64,000 bases of DNA. Origin: Tetrapyrgos nigripes. Lineage: Eukaryota > Basidiomycota > Agaricomycetes > Agaricales > Campanellaceae. The notes beneath the pieces are model-generated. The model was not told where the DNA came from. It made no database searches and saw nothing but the letters and a program-made list of their open reading frames with translations. Positions 1 through 11,606 of this stretch are shown here, in pieces (the first letter of the stretch is position 1; every line of letters begins with the position of its first letter). Made by a program: the position numbers and the translations under genes. The stretch covers positions 62,001-126,000 of the forward strand of contig JAACJM010000047.1 of assembly GCA_013368315.1 (NCBI GenBank), written 5' to 3'.

Positions 1-2166
1 TACTCTTCCTCAACCACATTCCAACATCAAGGGTCTCCCCATATTCATCCACTCGTCTCTTCTTTTCCACATAGGGAAACATACGGAAACGTTGAGTCGG
101 ACCTCCTACATGCTTGAAAAATGACGTAGCCTTGGACACATTTCCCTTCAAGTAGATGTCAAAAGATAAGAGTTGTTTTGTCAAGCCCTCGTCTCCATCC
201 ATATTCCAGTCTCCTTCCCCACCTTCCCCTTTGAGCCGCCGCCGAATGTGGCCATCGTCATCCTCCATACCATCACCTCCAAGAGCTCTTCTGACTTCAT
301 CTTCCTCCTCATCAGAGTCACTGTCAGAATCGCTGTCATCTTCATCTGCTTCAAGCATGCGTTGGTTACGAGCGAGAGCTGCTTGTTGTGCAGCCTCCTT
401 TTCACGAGCCTCGCGTTCTTTGGCAAGATATTCTTCAAGTTCAGCTCCTTGAAGTGGCTCTTTGGATTTTAGCTAGCAATGTCAACGTGTTAGAATGATT
501 ACAAGATGGCAAGACGCAGGTTGACTTACTTGAAGTTTGATAGCACCATCCATCATGACATTGCTACCGATTTTCCCTTTATCCCATTTTGTCTCAGGTC
601 GTTGGCGTGCATTCCATTTGTCAAATAGAACGCCAGCCAGAGTGTTTTCTTCCCCTCGTCCGGTCAATAAGACGACGTTGTCGGGAACAGCAGCAAAGGA
701 ACAGAAGAGATGGCGGGAAGGTCCATGGGAGAGAGAGGCAGGAACTGCGAGGATCAGTTTAGGGTCTTTGGAGTCGTATTTTTGGATTAGGGCTTGAGGG
801 TTTGGGAAGAGCTCCAAGTGTCTGAAAAAAGTTTATGGCCATGAAGAATTTGTAGTTCCAGGAGTACTCACTTGAACCGAAGCGCCAATGCACCCAGCGC
901 ATCTTCGTCTGCGTCGTCTTCTCCTCCTCGTTTCCTTTTTCGCTCTTGTCGAGTTGGACGGTTTTCTTCACCGACATCTTCTTTACTAATTGTCCCACCC
1001 AGCCACTCCATCATGCTACGGACGAAGGTGAGCATTTCGCTCGCTGATCGTGAAAGGAAGCAAATGGGGTATCGTAATCGGGAGTAATTCCAGTGTTGGT
1101 CGAGTAATACAAGTAATTCAAGAACTCTCGTACTTGAATCACAGGGTAGAAGAAGAGATGAACGGGATGAAAGGGTAGCAGTTATAGTGTCTATGAAAGG
1201 TTCAGAGGGTTACTATACAATGAGAAAAATTTAAGACATACCAATAAGCGCTGCATCTCGGTCTTTTCGTCTACTAGATACCACAGAAGCGCGCTCTGCA
1301 TCTGTGATGAGCAGGTCTGGCCTTGCCAATGGTTCAAAAACACCTCCGGCAGACTGTCTGAGGAGAATTGTGCCGTCGAGATGGCGTTCGCGCATATGAT
1401 TGAGATTCACCGCATATATTATGGTTCCCGAGGATGGAGATCTTATTTTCCATATGGTTCCACCAATGGTATGCCCAGCGTTGAACGGAGTGATGGTAAG
1501 ACCCTGGCATTTGCCTGCAGATAGTCAGTCAGTCTGCTGGCACACGACAACACGTCACGTACCTTGTAAATGAGCTGGTTGAGAGTAACGGAGAGTATGA
1601 AGAGAATCAAAAGCATCCTGAACTTCTCGAGTTGTAGCAACATACTTTCCACTTTTTGGGATGGGTAGCAAAGGTTTGTCGGCTTCGGATTCATCGCGAG
1701 CGGTGCTGCTCTGTTCTTCTTCCTCTGTCTGTTCCACTTCTTCACCCATGTCTTGTTCGTCCCGCAGACCTTCTACATCCTCGGTGGTGGCAATCCGACC
1801 CATTGCTTGGACAGGGAGTGTCGTGTATGTTGGTGCCTTTAGACCCCATCTTGAATGGGCAAACGCGTAGAGACCGCAGTGGGCAAGATCTCCATGAGAT
1901 AGAAGGACAAGGTCAACAGTTGGAGCGCATCTATATTGGAATTATTTTAGTGTACAGAAAGGATACCCGAAAGAGGTGATTCACTCTCGAAGACTTTTGC
2001 AGTATTCCTCCCAAGAATATTGTTCCGCCTCTGGTGACGGTTCAGGTTGCCAGTCTGGAGAGCCGCAGTCCAAAAGAATTCGAACGTCATCTACCTGGAG
2101 AAGATAGCAAAGAGGGATTGTTTTCGATGAGCTGGCTGCTCCTGACAAGGGGGTGAAGGTGATCAT
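1..2166 (-). CDS. CFT2: Cleavage and polyadenylation specificity factor subunit 2 (CPSF100/Cft2), 3' truncated
   Basis: Subunit of the nuclear mRNA 3'-end cleavage and polyadenylation complex. The reverse strand starts with MITFTPLSGA, the usual beginning of CPSF2 proteins, then LLDCGSPDW in the metallo-beta-lactamase fold. The next exon carries LLSHGDLAHCGLYA. The HxHxDH zinc motif of the nuclease CPSF73 is degenerate here (SHGDLAH), as expected for the catalytically inactive CPSF100 paralogue. Further exons include TITPFNAGHTIGGTIW and MRERHLDGTILL. Near position 1 an acidic Asp/Ser stretch leads to FPYVEKKRRVDEYGE, a late-region signature of the family. An in-frame ATG lies 66 nt upstream, but family alignment favours the MITF start. 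The C terminus lies beyond base 1. It is divergent from the hydrolase gene at 2251 with 84 bp between start codons. The identification is firm; exact splice sites are by eye. Confidence 0.92.
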
Positions 2167-2250
2167 TGCATGGGAAGATGAAGGAACTGAACATGACGTC
2201 AACTGCAACTCTTTATTTAAATGCACAACCACTAATTCCTTCCTTTCCAG
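2167..2250. promoter_or_regulatory. Compact divergent promoter, CFT2 / HSL-like hydrolase
   Basis: These 84 bp separate the start codons of two oppositely oriented genes, so both promoters and both 5' UTRs must fit here or overlap the neighbouring coding sequence. No TATA box stands out. The interval ends in TCCTTTCCAG directly before the + strand ATG, which looks like a splice acceptor; a non-coding leader exon further upstream for the hydrolase is therefore possible. Confidence 0.5.
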
Positions 2251-5200
2251 ATGCCCGTAACAACCCTCTCAGCTGCGGTCCACATCACCCCAGGTGAGCT
2301 ACAGACTTTCTACAAAAGGGTTATGATGCAAACTTTGGTCTCTAGTGGTCATTCGCACATTCTTCAGTCATGGAAAACGCAAGGCCGTCAAGTTCAAGGA
2401 TGGTAATAAAGAAGAGGAGAGTCGAGACGATATTTTCTTTGACGAGTGAGTGCTTTTTGCTTTGCTTCTACAGGGACAAGTGATGCTAGCAGCATGCGTA
2501 GGGCTTTCAATATAGTCAAAGGTATTTCAGTTTGTCGTCTGTCAACTCACGGCCTCAACCCATACTACTTCAAGCTTTCCTCGAACTTGGTATAAGAAAC
2601 ACAGTTGAATCGCTACAAGAATTGTACGTCCGTTAACCGTTAACGATTGGAAAATGCAGCATGCCTGACGTCCTTCAGCACCAATACACACGTACCCGCG
2701 CCTTACTGGGCTGCCGTGGTTCCCGTCCGCATACCCTTGGGTTGATTTTTTTTTTTTGGCCTATGCGGAGATCGGAAGCATCTGATGAGATTTCATAGGT
2801 CCCTGCAATGCTGCAGCTGACCTTTTGATCGACTGGTTCGGTCAAGAAGAGTTGAACCGAGTCGTTGGTGGGGAACGCTGGTGGCAAGTCCGTGGTTTGG
2901 ACGGCATAGACGCTGAGTGGATCACGGAGAAAGAATACCTCGACCAGGATGTGCCTCATACTGACCTCCAGCGCAAGCTCTCGCGAGAGGAGAAGGACCT
3001 TCTACGCATGGAGAAGCTCGACACAGTGATGGTATGACCTTTACTTCTACTTGTCCCAGTTCAGGCCTAATTAATTCACATAACTAGTTCTATGTGCACG
3101 GAGGTATGATGCACTCCAATATGTACACAAATCGTTCCTGAAGCGTGTTTATATAAGGTGGATATTCGTGGGGCTCAGTCAGTAAGTCGCGCAACGAACA
3201 GCCCCGGAAGTTATACTTATTTCCTGTCAGACACGCACAGGTATCAGGTTATCCGTTTTGGTACGTCATTCATTCAGGTATCTGGACGTATCTTATTCAC
3301 ATATCTTTCTCCTTGCCAGCTCGCAAGATCAAAGGCAAAGCCTTCGCGGTCAATTACAGGCAAACATTTAAACGAGTCACATTCGCTTTTAGTTGCTAAC
3401 TCTCCTTCAGAAAAGCCCCGCAATATCCCTGGCCATGTCCACTCCAAGATGTCATTGCAGCATGTTGAGTATCCTGGTACAGTTGGAATTTATTGAAGGC
3501 ACTGACGATGTTGAGTAGACTTGTATCTCATTGACCCGCCACCGAGCGCCTTGCACAAACCCGTATCCCCTTCCAAGATTGTATTTGCTGGCGATTCTGC
3601 AGGAGGATCACTATGTCTCACGGCTTTGACGGTCCTTCGAGACATGTCAGTCCCTCTTCCAGCTGGCGCCATTCTGATCAGTCCCTGGGTCGACCTTACC
3701 CATAGCTTTCCAAGTGTTATGCAAAACACGCGTACAGATATTATCCCGCCATCTGGATTTCTTGCAGCACCATCGGCCCTCTGGCCCGTCGATCCTGTGC
3801 CTCCCGACAATGGCCGAATCGGGCCAACGAGAACCGATCCACCGCCTGAGCCTGGCCACGCAGATACACTGAAGCCAAGTGGACAGCGTGTTCAGCAGGA
3901 TGCCGAAGGAGAAACCTACAAACATACTTTGCGTAGCCAGGAGGAGATGCAACAAGAGGGCTCGGCGGCTCCTCAACAGACTGGTTCTTCCGCGTCACTG
4001 GATGACTATGATATCGACCAGTGGGAGCCAAAGCCTCCTAAAGTACTTATGGATAATCCTGAAGCAGTACCCTTGGAGTTGCGTTCACAAATCCAGTTAT
4101 ATGCTGCAAACGAGTAAGGTTTAACGTGCACATCGCTGATCCCTGCCTGATGACCGTATCTCTAGGCAATTAAACCATCCGCTTGTATCTCCCATTCTCC
4201 AAGGTTCTTTGGGCAATCTGCCGCCACTCTATATCATCGCAGGTGACGGTGAAGTGCTCAGAGACGAAATTGTCTACCTTGCCCATCGAGCTGCGTTTCC
4301 ACAGGATTATCCCACAAGAGCAGGTGTATTGAGAGACGGCCGGAGGCAGAAAGAGAACGTGGAGAAATTCACCACACCGACAAAGGTTCATCTGCAGGTG
4401 TTTGATGGTAACGCTTTCTTGCAAACGATCCGCACCACTGGATTCTAAGCACTGACGTTTTTCCTTAGGAATGTGCCATGTTTTGACGGTGTTCATTTTC
4501 ACTGAAAGTGTATGTACTGTGCTCTCTTTATGAACGTTTCGGAGGTCTGATTACACGCTGCTTAGGCCAAATACGCTTATCGCTCTATTGCAGAGTTTGT
4601 AAAACATGTAACGAATTTCCCCAATTCAGAGCAGCCATTCCCGGACGTGGTGAGACCGCCATCACGGGTTTCGACATCTGACGTGGAGCAAGACTTGCCG
4701 AAGAAATACAAGAAGAGCAAGGGGTCTATGAAACGGAAAGCGGCCAATGGGTTACATGTCGAAACTTCGAGAACCGAGATCGATTCGCCGCACACCGAAG
4801 CGTCCACGGCTTCTGTCGAAGAACTGGTGGCTGCTTCACAGTCTGCTGCCGAAGAAAGAGTGCTTGTGAGCAGTGCGAAGGTGATCCCACATCAAAGTCC
4901 AAACCGTTCTTTGATTCACCTTTCCTCAGGACGATGTCAGCGATTTCATAATGATACGGGAAAGAGTCAACATTCACGGGAAAACAAGGCCTATGGAACC
5001 CAGAGAAGAAATTCCCGCTCTCCAGATAAAACCCAGTCAGATAGGTTTAATCAAGGAGGGACCCTCCACGCGTTGGCATAAGGGACAACAAGAGTGGGAC
5101 ATGCGATTCAAGAAGAAGGCTAAGGCTGCACTAAAGGAACGTCGTAAATTTGAAGCTAAAGCCCAGAAAATGCTCGACAATGCCAGGAAGCAGGGTCTAC

Positions 5201-5811
5201 TTCTTGTGCGCGAGGGAGGTGACGAGGACTGTCAGCATCCTCACTTCAGGGATGCCTCCAGTGGGAAGAGTAACTCTGCAGCTCCTGTAGACGGTACAAT
5301 ACAGGAAGATAGACGCTGGGGCCCTTTGGATCTGGATGATGAAAATCCACCTTCGAGTGCGATTGCAAACCGAAGGGATACGGTGAGGCAGGGTATTTTG
5401 CACTGTACTCCAGGTAACTGACGTTTTCGTGACAGCTGGAGGCCCTTCGTCTCATGAAAAAGTGCATATACCATTCTGCCCCCATCACGCATGCTACAGT
5501 ACCCAAATTGAGTCCCTCGGACGCTGTCAGGGCAGCATTTGATCCACACGACGATCCGACAAGACCTCCAAAGCAGTCCGTATCGGAACAACAGAGGAAG
5601 ACTCACATCATCCCTATACACGGTTTGAGGGTATGGGATGTGTTGGTGCGGTGCGGTGCCATTCTTGCCTTTTTACTGCTTTTTGCTGATGCGACTACTG
5701 TCTCAAAGGTACTTTATGAAAGAGAAGGCGAAGAGAGCTGCATCCTATTTCAAGGATGCTGGCGAACGGGCGGGCATATTGGAAGAGCAGAAAGCAACCG
5801 GGTCTCGGTGA
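2251..5811 (+). CDS. Hormone-sensitive-lipase-like alpha/beta hydrolase with long basic C-terminal extension
   Basis: Alpha/beta-hydrolase fold-3 (HSL family) esterase or lipase. The assembled protein starts [14 protein letters not shown] and continues [13 protein letters not shown]. The oxyanion-hole motif FYVHGGGYSWGS is split by an intron near 3103-3160. The nucleophile elbow is FAGDSAGGS (near 3590). The catalytic Asp fits [10 protein letters not shown] (near 4240) and the His fits [10 protein letters not shown] (near 4475), so a complete Ser-Asp-His triad is visible. Fungal members act on acyl esters; the natural substrate is not evident. About 300 residues follow the hydrolase core: Lys/Glu-rich, low-complexity, with charged helical stretches (for example [13 protein letters not shown]), and the last exon ends KATGSR. 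At least eight introns of 50-90 nt are needed. An Asp/Gln/Pro-rich insert (about 3780-4060) sits between the nucleophile and the Asp. Substrate and location unknown. Confidence 0.82.
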
Positions 5812-6157
5812 CAGGATCACTACGGACAAACTGGACAATAGAACATAATACCAACACTCCTTTAGATTTAATAGTTTACACTTCTCCTCCATATACCTCT
5901 TCTACAAGGACGTTACTAGTACTTTCGTCTGGCTACCATACCTCTAATACCGTATCGGACGCGTAAACGTGCACGGGCCATGTGAAGAATGTGAGAATCC
6001 GTGGGAAAGCAGCCATGAAGCCAAAAAGCGTGTTCGGCTCAGAAAAACGGACCTGTGTTCTTGCCACATCCACATCCTCTGGGTAAAAGGTCTGTCCTCG
6101 TCACTTCTTGCCCAACCCTCTACTGATTCCTCTCTGCGTCCCCCAGACAGCTCGAAA
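5812..6157. other. Intergenic: hydrolase 3' UTR and alpha-tubulin 1 promoter
   Basis: This 346-bp spacer between co-oriented genes should hold the 3' UTR of the hydrolase and the promoter and leader of the first alpha-tubulin gene. The last 60 bases before the ATG are pyrimidine-rich (CTTCTTGCCC, TCTCTGCGTC), common in highly expressed fungal genes. I see no TATA box, repeat or further ORF that can be supported. Confidence 0.4.
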
Positions 6158-7905
6158 ATGCGTGAAGTTATCTCGGTACACGTCGGTCAGGCTGGTGTGC
6201 AGATCGGTAATGCTTGCTGTAAGTCTTCACATCTGTCTTTTTCAACGCCGTCAGGTTGTTTGAGCGTACGACTGCGTCCAGTGACGCGTCGATATCGCCC
6301 TATTTCTTTGTGTTTCTGTCGTTTGGAGGTGGTGTGGTGCTGATCTGATTATCTTTCAAGGGGAGCTTTACACTGTCGAGCATGGTTTGAGCGTGAGTAT
6401 TCAACGTGTCTGTCTCTTCTCGATCGTACTAAGCGATCCACGTAGCCCGATGGTCGTATCATGGACGGCTCCCCGGCCCTCAATGACGATGGTTTCAGTA
6501 CCTTCTTCTCCGAGACGTCTTCAGGCAAACATGTCCCCCGTTCTTTGTACATCGACCTTGAGCCCAATGTCATCGATGAGGTCAAAGCGGGACCCTACCG
6601 AAGTCTCTTCCACCCCGAGACTCTCGTTACGGGCAAGGAGGATGCTGCCAGCAACTGTATGCGCCTGTTTCATTCAGCGAGAAATTCCGCTCATTCTCCT
6701 CTCTAGACGCTCGTGGACACTACACCATTGGTAAAGAGATGATCGACGTCGTAATGGACAAGGTCCGTCGTCTCGCCGACAACTGCAGTGGTCTGCAAGG
6801 ATTCTTCGTCTTCCACTCCTTTGGTGGCGGAACTGGTTCTGGTTTCGGTGCTCTCATTCTTGAACGTCTCTCTACCGACTACGGCAAGAAGTCCAAGTTA
6901 GAGTTCAGTGTCTACCCTGCCCCTACCCTCGCCAACTCAGTTGTTGAGCCCTACAACTCTGTTCTTACGACCCACACGACTTTGGAACACTCCGATTGTT
7001 CCTTCATGGTAAAGATATCCGTCTGCTTCTTGGCAGTGAAGTCTAACTGCAGCTCTCTTAGGTTGATAACGAAGCCATTTATGACATTTGCAAGAAGAAC
7101 TTGAACATTGCTTCTCCTGGTCTGACCAACCTCAACAGGCTCATCGCCCAGGTTGTGTCTTCCATTACCGCCTCCCTCCGTTTCGACGGTTCCTTGAACG
7201 TCGATTTGAACGAATTCCAGACCAACTTGGTTCCGTAAGTAAATCTTCCCTTAGACGCGTGTTTAAGCTCATGCAATCCCCTATAGCTTCCCTCGTATCC
7301 ACTTCCCTCTTGCCACCTTTGCACCTATCATCTCGTCAGAAAAGGCTCACCACGAGCAAAACTCTGTCGCAGATATGACCTTCTCCTGTTTCGAGCCTGG
7401 CCACCAAATGGTCAAGTGTGACCCCAGGGAAGGCAAATACAGTAAGTTGCTCCAAATATTGAATCGTTTCAACGTATGCTTATGTGCAATCTTAGTGGCC
7501 TGTGCCTTGCTTTACCGTGGAGACGTTGTCCCCAAGGATGTCAACGCTGCCGTCAGCATTATCAAGACCAAGCGTACCATCCAATTTGTGGACTGGTGTC
7601 CTACCGGTTTCAAGCTCGGTATCTGCAATGAGCCTCCCGCCTATGTACCCGGTGGCGACCTTGCCAAGGTCACTCGCAGCATGTGCATGCTGTCCAACAC
7701 TACCGCCATCTCGTCTGCATGGAGCCGACTTGACCACAAGTTCGACCTCTTGTACTCGAAGCGTGCCTTTGTCCACTGGTACGTTGGTGAGGGTATGGAG
7801 GAAGGTGAATTCTCTGAGGCCCGCGAGGATTTGGCTGCTCTTGAAAAGGATTATGAGGAAGTTGGTATTGACTCTGCTGACATTGAGGAGTCGGCCGAGT
7901 ACTAG
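6158..7905 (+). CDS. TUB1: Alpha-tubulin (tandem copy 1)
   Basis: Alpha subunit of the alpha/beta-tubulin dimer of microtubules. The protein starts [21 protein letters not shown], the alpha-type N terminus. It contains the GTP-binding tubulin signature [11 protein letters not shown], the Glu of [14 protein letters not shown] that activates beta-tubulin GTP hydrolysis, [10 protein letters not shown], and the acidic tail [10 protein letters not shown]. The length is about 450 residues, usual for the family. Introns interrupt codons right after NAC, after the short TVEHGLS exon, before YARGHYTIG, after SDCSFM, after TNLVP and inside the Met codon of GKYMAC. From about 7497 to the stop the gene runs uninterrupted, unlike its downstream paralogue, which has three more introns there. 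A second alpha-tubulin gene starts 281 bp downstream in the same direction. Confidence 0.97.
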
Positions 7906-8185
7906 ATTAATTCTTCCGTTATCCTTGCTTTTCCCGGTTATTTCCCCTGAACATTAGTCGTCCTGTAATCGTCTGTTAGTCTTTCACGCATAGCATTTAG
8001 CAATAGTACACATTGGCATTCCTTCGCGGATTTATAGAGAAAAGTTTTTAAATGTTCCGGCGATGCCGATTCGGAGTCAAAATATTTTTGATTTGTTTCT
8101 CTAAGCAGGGTAAATTCAACAAAACGAGGCGACGAGCTTCAACTTGTCCCACTTTCTTTTTCTTTTTTAGTCTCGAGTTGCAACG

Positions 8186-10018
8186 ATGCGTGAAGTTATC
8201 TCTGTTCATGTCGGTCAGGCTGGTGTCCAGATCGGAAATGCTTGCTGTGAGTCTCTCTAGCTCTGTACTTTTTCGCACTTTTTTACGTCGCATCGTCTGC
8301 AGGGGAACTTTATCTGCTGGAACACGGTCTGACGGTACGTATCTCTCGTCTCCTACCCCACGCCCGTCTCATACTCTTTTTCACGTAGCCTGAAGGTCGT
8401 GTCACCGAGAACTCACCCTCCACCTCCGACGATGGTTTCTCCACCTTCTTCTCCGAGACTTCTTCTGGGAAACACGTCCCTCGTTCCCTCTACGTCGACT
8501 TGGAGCCTGGTGCAATTGACGATGTCAAGAGTGGCCCGTACAGGTCTCTCTTCCACCCCGAGACCATGATCACTGGAAAGGAAGACGCCGCTAACAACTG
8601 TGAGCCTGTTGCCTCTCGATATCTCTCATCGCACTGATGTATTGTCATCAGATGCCCGTGGTCACTACACCATCGGTAAAGAACTCATCGATCCCGTCAT
8701 GGACAAGCTTCGCCGCCTTGCGGACAACTGCACTGGTCTCCAAGGATTCTTCGTTTTCCACTCTTTCGGTGGTGGAACTGGTTCCGGTTTCGGTGCTCTC
8801 CTCCTGGAGCGACTTTCTACTGACTACGGCAAGAAGTCCAAGCTCGAGTTCTGTGTCTACCCCGCTCCTCAGTTGTCTAGCTCCGTCGTTGAGCCCTACA
8901 ATTCGGTCCTGACGACACACACCACCCTTGAACACTCTGACTGTTCCTTCATGGTACGTGGTGCAGTAGTTTTGAATTGGTTGGTCGTCCCTAACCTTTT
9001 CTTTGCCTCCAGGTTGACAACGAAGCTATCTACGACATCTGCAAGAAGAAACTCGGTGTCGCATCTCCCAGTTTTGTCAACTTGAACAGACTGATCGCTC
9101 AAGTCGTCTCGTCAATCACTGCTTCTTTGCGATTTGATGGTTCTCTCAACGTGGATTTGAATGAATTCCAGACCAACCTTGTGCCGTGAGTGCCTTCAAG
9201 TAATTCCAAGGCCTTGAGTACTGACATTCTTTTGGCCAGCTTCCCTCGTATTCATTTCCCTCTTGCTACCTATGCTCCTCTGTTATCTGCCGACAAAGCC
9301 AACCATGAGCAAAACTCCGTCGCAGAAATGACCTTCGCTTGCTTCGAGCCTGGAAACCAAATGGTGAAGTGCAACCCTCACGACGGCAAGTACAGTAAGT
9401 GGGCGTGACTAATTAGTTGATCTTATACTGATGATCTGAAAGTGGCTTGCTGTCTCCTTTACCGTGGTGATGTTGTTCCTAAGGACACCCAAGCTGCTGT
9501 AGCCAGCATCAAGACCAAGCGAACCATTCAGTTTGTTGACTGGTGTCCCACTGGTTTCAAGGTAAGCGGGACCAACTCGTGATTCTGAAACTCTGTTAAT
9601 AAATCCTCAATTCTATTTAGCTCGGTGTCTGCAACGAGGCTCCCGCATTGGTCCCTGGTGGTGATCTTGCCAAGAGTACTCGCAGTCTTTGCATGCTTTC
9701 CAAGTGAGTAGATATCTTATTCTGATACCGTTAGAGATTTAACAAATGTCTTCTAGCACCACTGCCATTTCTGCTGCATGGGGACGTCTCGGTTAGTAGT
9801 TGAAGGTGTCTTTCTTATACGAAAGTCTAACGTTATATTTCACAGACTACAAATTCGACCTCATGTACTCCAAGCGTGCCTTCGTCCACTGGTACGTCGG
9901 TGAGGGTATGGAGGAAGGTGAATTCTCCGAGGCCCGTGAAGATTTGGCTGCTCTCGAAAAAGACTACGAGGAAGTTGGCACCGACTCGGCTGATGCTGAG
10001 GAGGAAGGAGAATATTAG
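8186..10018 (+). CDS. TUB1: Alpha-tubulin (tandem copy 2)
   Basis: Second complete alpha-tubulin in direct tandem with the gene at 6158. The same start [11 protein letters not shown] and the motifs [20 protein letters not shown] and [10 protein letters not shown] are present. It differs from copy 1 at many sites: [10 protein letters not shown] replaces the [11 protein letters not shown] region, PQLSSSVV replaces PTLANSVV, and the tail is DAEEEGEY, so the copies have diverged and may be separately regulated isotypes. The early introns match copy 1 in position, but the 3' third has three extra introns, at 9562-9620, 9704-9756 and 9792-9845. Both copies are intact. The 3' flank (10019 on) carries a T-rich tract (TCTTTTTCTTACC) suited to 3'-end formation. 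Symbol given by family; one-to-one orthology with yeast TUB1/TUB3 is not implied. Confidence 0.97.
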
Positions 10019-10239
10019 ATAATGATGATGATCCCATTTCTTATACCCTCTTTTTCTTACCATCGAGCATAGTGCTCTGAAAAGTTTTGATGATTTATGA
10101 TCTATCTTACTTTTGCTCTGTATTTCTTTCGACTTATTACTTCTCCGTTGTGGATTGGGAATAAGAATAGTGTCTACGGTCTAAAATTTCTATGGAGTCT
10201 CTAGATCTACCTGTGCGATTTGATTCTATTAGAGCAGTA

Positions 10240-11349
10240 TCAGTAAGTATCTACTACGTCTGCACCGTGATCGCTAAACCTAATTCAGTGACCTGGATTT
10301 TCACACTTGGGATTCGTTAGGTCAATCCACGATGATTGGATACTTGAGTGCTTACCTGGCCATGTTAGGGACAATGACGTCGGGCTCACTGGCTTGCATC
10401 TGCTCGAGTGAGTGAGTAGTCAGAAAACCTATGGTCTTGCAGCCCGCAGCCTTGCCGCTCCTGACACCCGCAGGCGCATCTTCAAAAACGACGCCTGGAA
10501 GAATCACAAAATCAGGAAACTAAAAGTAAAGCTCGAAAGGAATTTGGATTGTACAATTCCGGGGATCAACACCACATTTCTGAGCGCCTAGAAGATACGG
10601 ATCTGGACTGGAAAGAGCCAAGGGTCAATACAGGCCCATAAGAACACATCCCGGTCAACTTACGCTGGCTTTCCTTTGGATACATCTTCTGCTGCAACAA
10701 AGACATCCGGGACCGGTACACCAGCCGCAGACAAGGCAGCTTTGGCATATTCACGCGTCGCAGAAGTGCACAACGCCCATTTAGGCGTCGGGAAGCTCTT
10801 GACAGCCTCGATCTACGAAACGGTGTGTCAAAAGCAGTTCAAGTCAGCCAATGGTGGAAGCATTACATCCTTCATAACTTCCGCAACTCCCGGAAGCTTG
10901 ACAATACCCTTCCTGCCGTTCAATTTGGAGGATGTTACAATGGCGGTTTCAAAACGTTGAGCTTCTTTCTGCCAAAACCTTCAATCGGTCGAGGAATTAC
11001 AATGTTGAAGGTGAAACATACTTCTAACTCTTCTGGATCTTCCACCCCGCAGTATCTTCTAAGGTTTTCTATGGTTCGGACGCCGTGAGCAGCTGTAAAA
11101 GTCATCGAATTGGTTAGATCTGGAACGATAGAATAAGCGTTCGGCTTGAGCTTACAGCTCAAGATATTCTCAACGTCAATGTGGGGATATTTCTCTCTGA
11201 AGATCTCCCATGCACCGACAACTCCTGCAGTAGAATCGACCAGTGTGCCGTCCATATCAAAAAGCCTGGATATGAATAATTAGAGAAAAAAGATACGGTC
11301 CACATTGGTATACGTACGCTGCATCTACGTGGAATGTAGTGGTGGGCAT
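10240..11349 (-). CDS. GPP1: HAD-superfamily phosphatase, glycerol-3-phosphatase (GPP/RHR2) type
   Basis: Predicted sugar- or glycerol-phosphate phosphatase. The start is MPTTTFHVDA, followed after an intron by YLFDMDGTLVDS with the catalytic Asp pair at residues 15 and 17. Later HAD motifs are ALCTSATREYAKA (motif II Ser/Thr), EDVSKGKPAPDPYLLGA (motif III Lys) and CVVFEDAPAGVRSGKAAGCKT (motif IV acidic pair). The order and spacing match yeast Gpp1/Gpp2, which hydrolyse glycerol-3-phosphate for glycerol synthesis and osmo-adaptation; 2-deoxyglucose-6-phosphatases (DOG) are close relatives and cannot be excluded. At least six introns are required, including one in the GKPAP motif at about 10663. 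The last short exon encodes SDHGADVVDTY. It is divergent from SEC15 with 257 bp between start codons. Confidence 0.82.
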
Positions 11350-11606
11350 GGTAGAACAAGTAGCGGAGAGAAAATTCGTCTCGGCTTATAACCGAAAGGC
11401 CCTTTCCCCTATTGCAACTGGACCGAAGTTTTGCCGTCAGTTCCATATAAACGTTCACAAAGCTGTTGAAGCTGAATGTCAAAGCTCAAAGGGTCGAGAT
11501 AGTAATGAACAAGTAATGAAAGGTCAGAAAGAGAAAGAGCAATAGTAACAACGTCAACGTTAACCTTTTCCACGCGCTAAACATCTCTTCTTCTTTACCA
11601 TAACCA
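11350..11606. promoter_or_regulatory. Divergent promoter region, GPP-like phosphatase / SEC15
   Basis: A 257-bp interval between the start codons of two divergent genes. Just before the SEC15 ATG it contains a pyrimidine-rich stretch (CATCTCTTCTTCTTTACC) typical of fungal core promoters. No TATA box or recognised operator is seen. Confidence 0.4.

Noticed and set aside
181..438. Reverse ORF with Met-rich, Lys-rich translation near the window start.
   Set aside because: It is a shadow of the CFT2 acidic exon read in another frame.
2167..2232. Upstream in-frame ATG that would add MVVHLNKELQ and more to CFT2.
   Set aside because: CPSF2 proteins start at MITFTPLSG; the extension is not family-like.
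10019..10100. TGATGATG and CTGA motifs spaced like a C/D-box snoRNA downstream of alpha-tubulin 2.
   Set aside because: No terminal stem or convincing D'/C' boxes; the sequence is better explained as tubulin 3' UTR.
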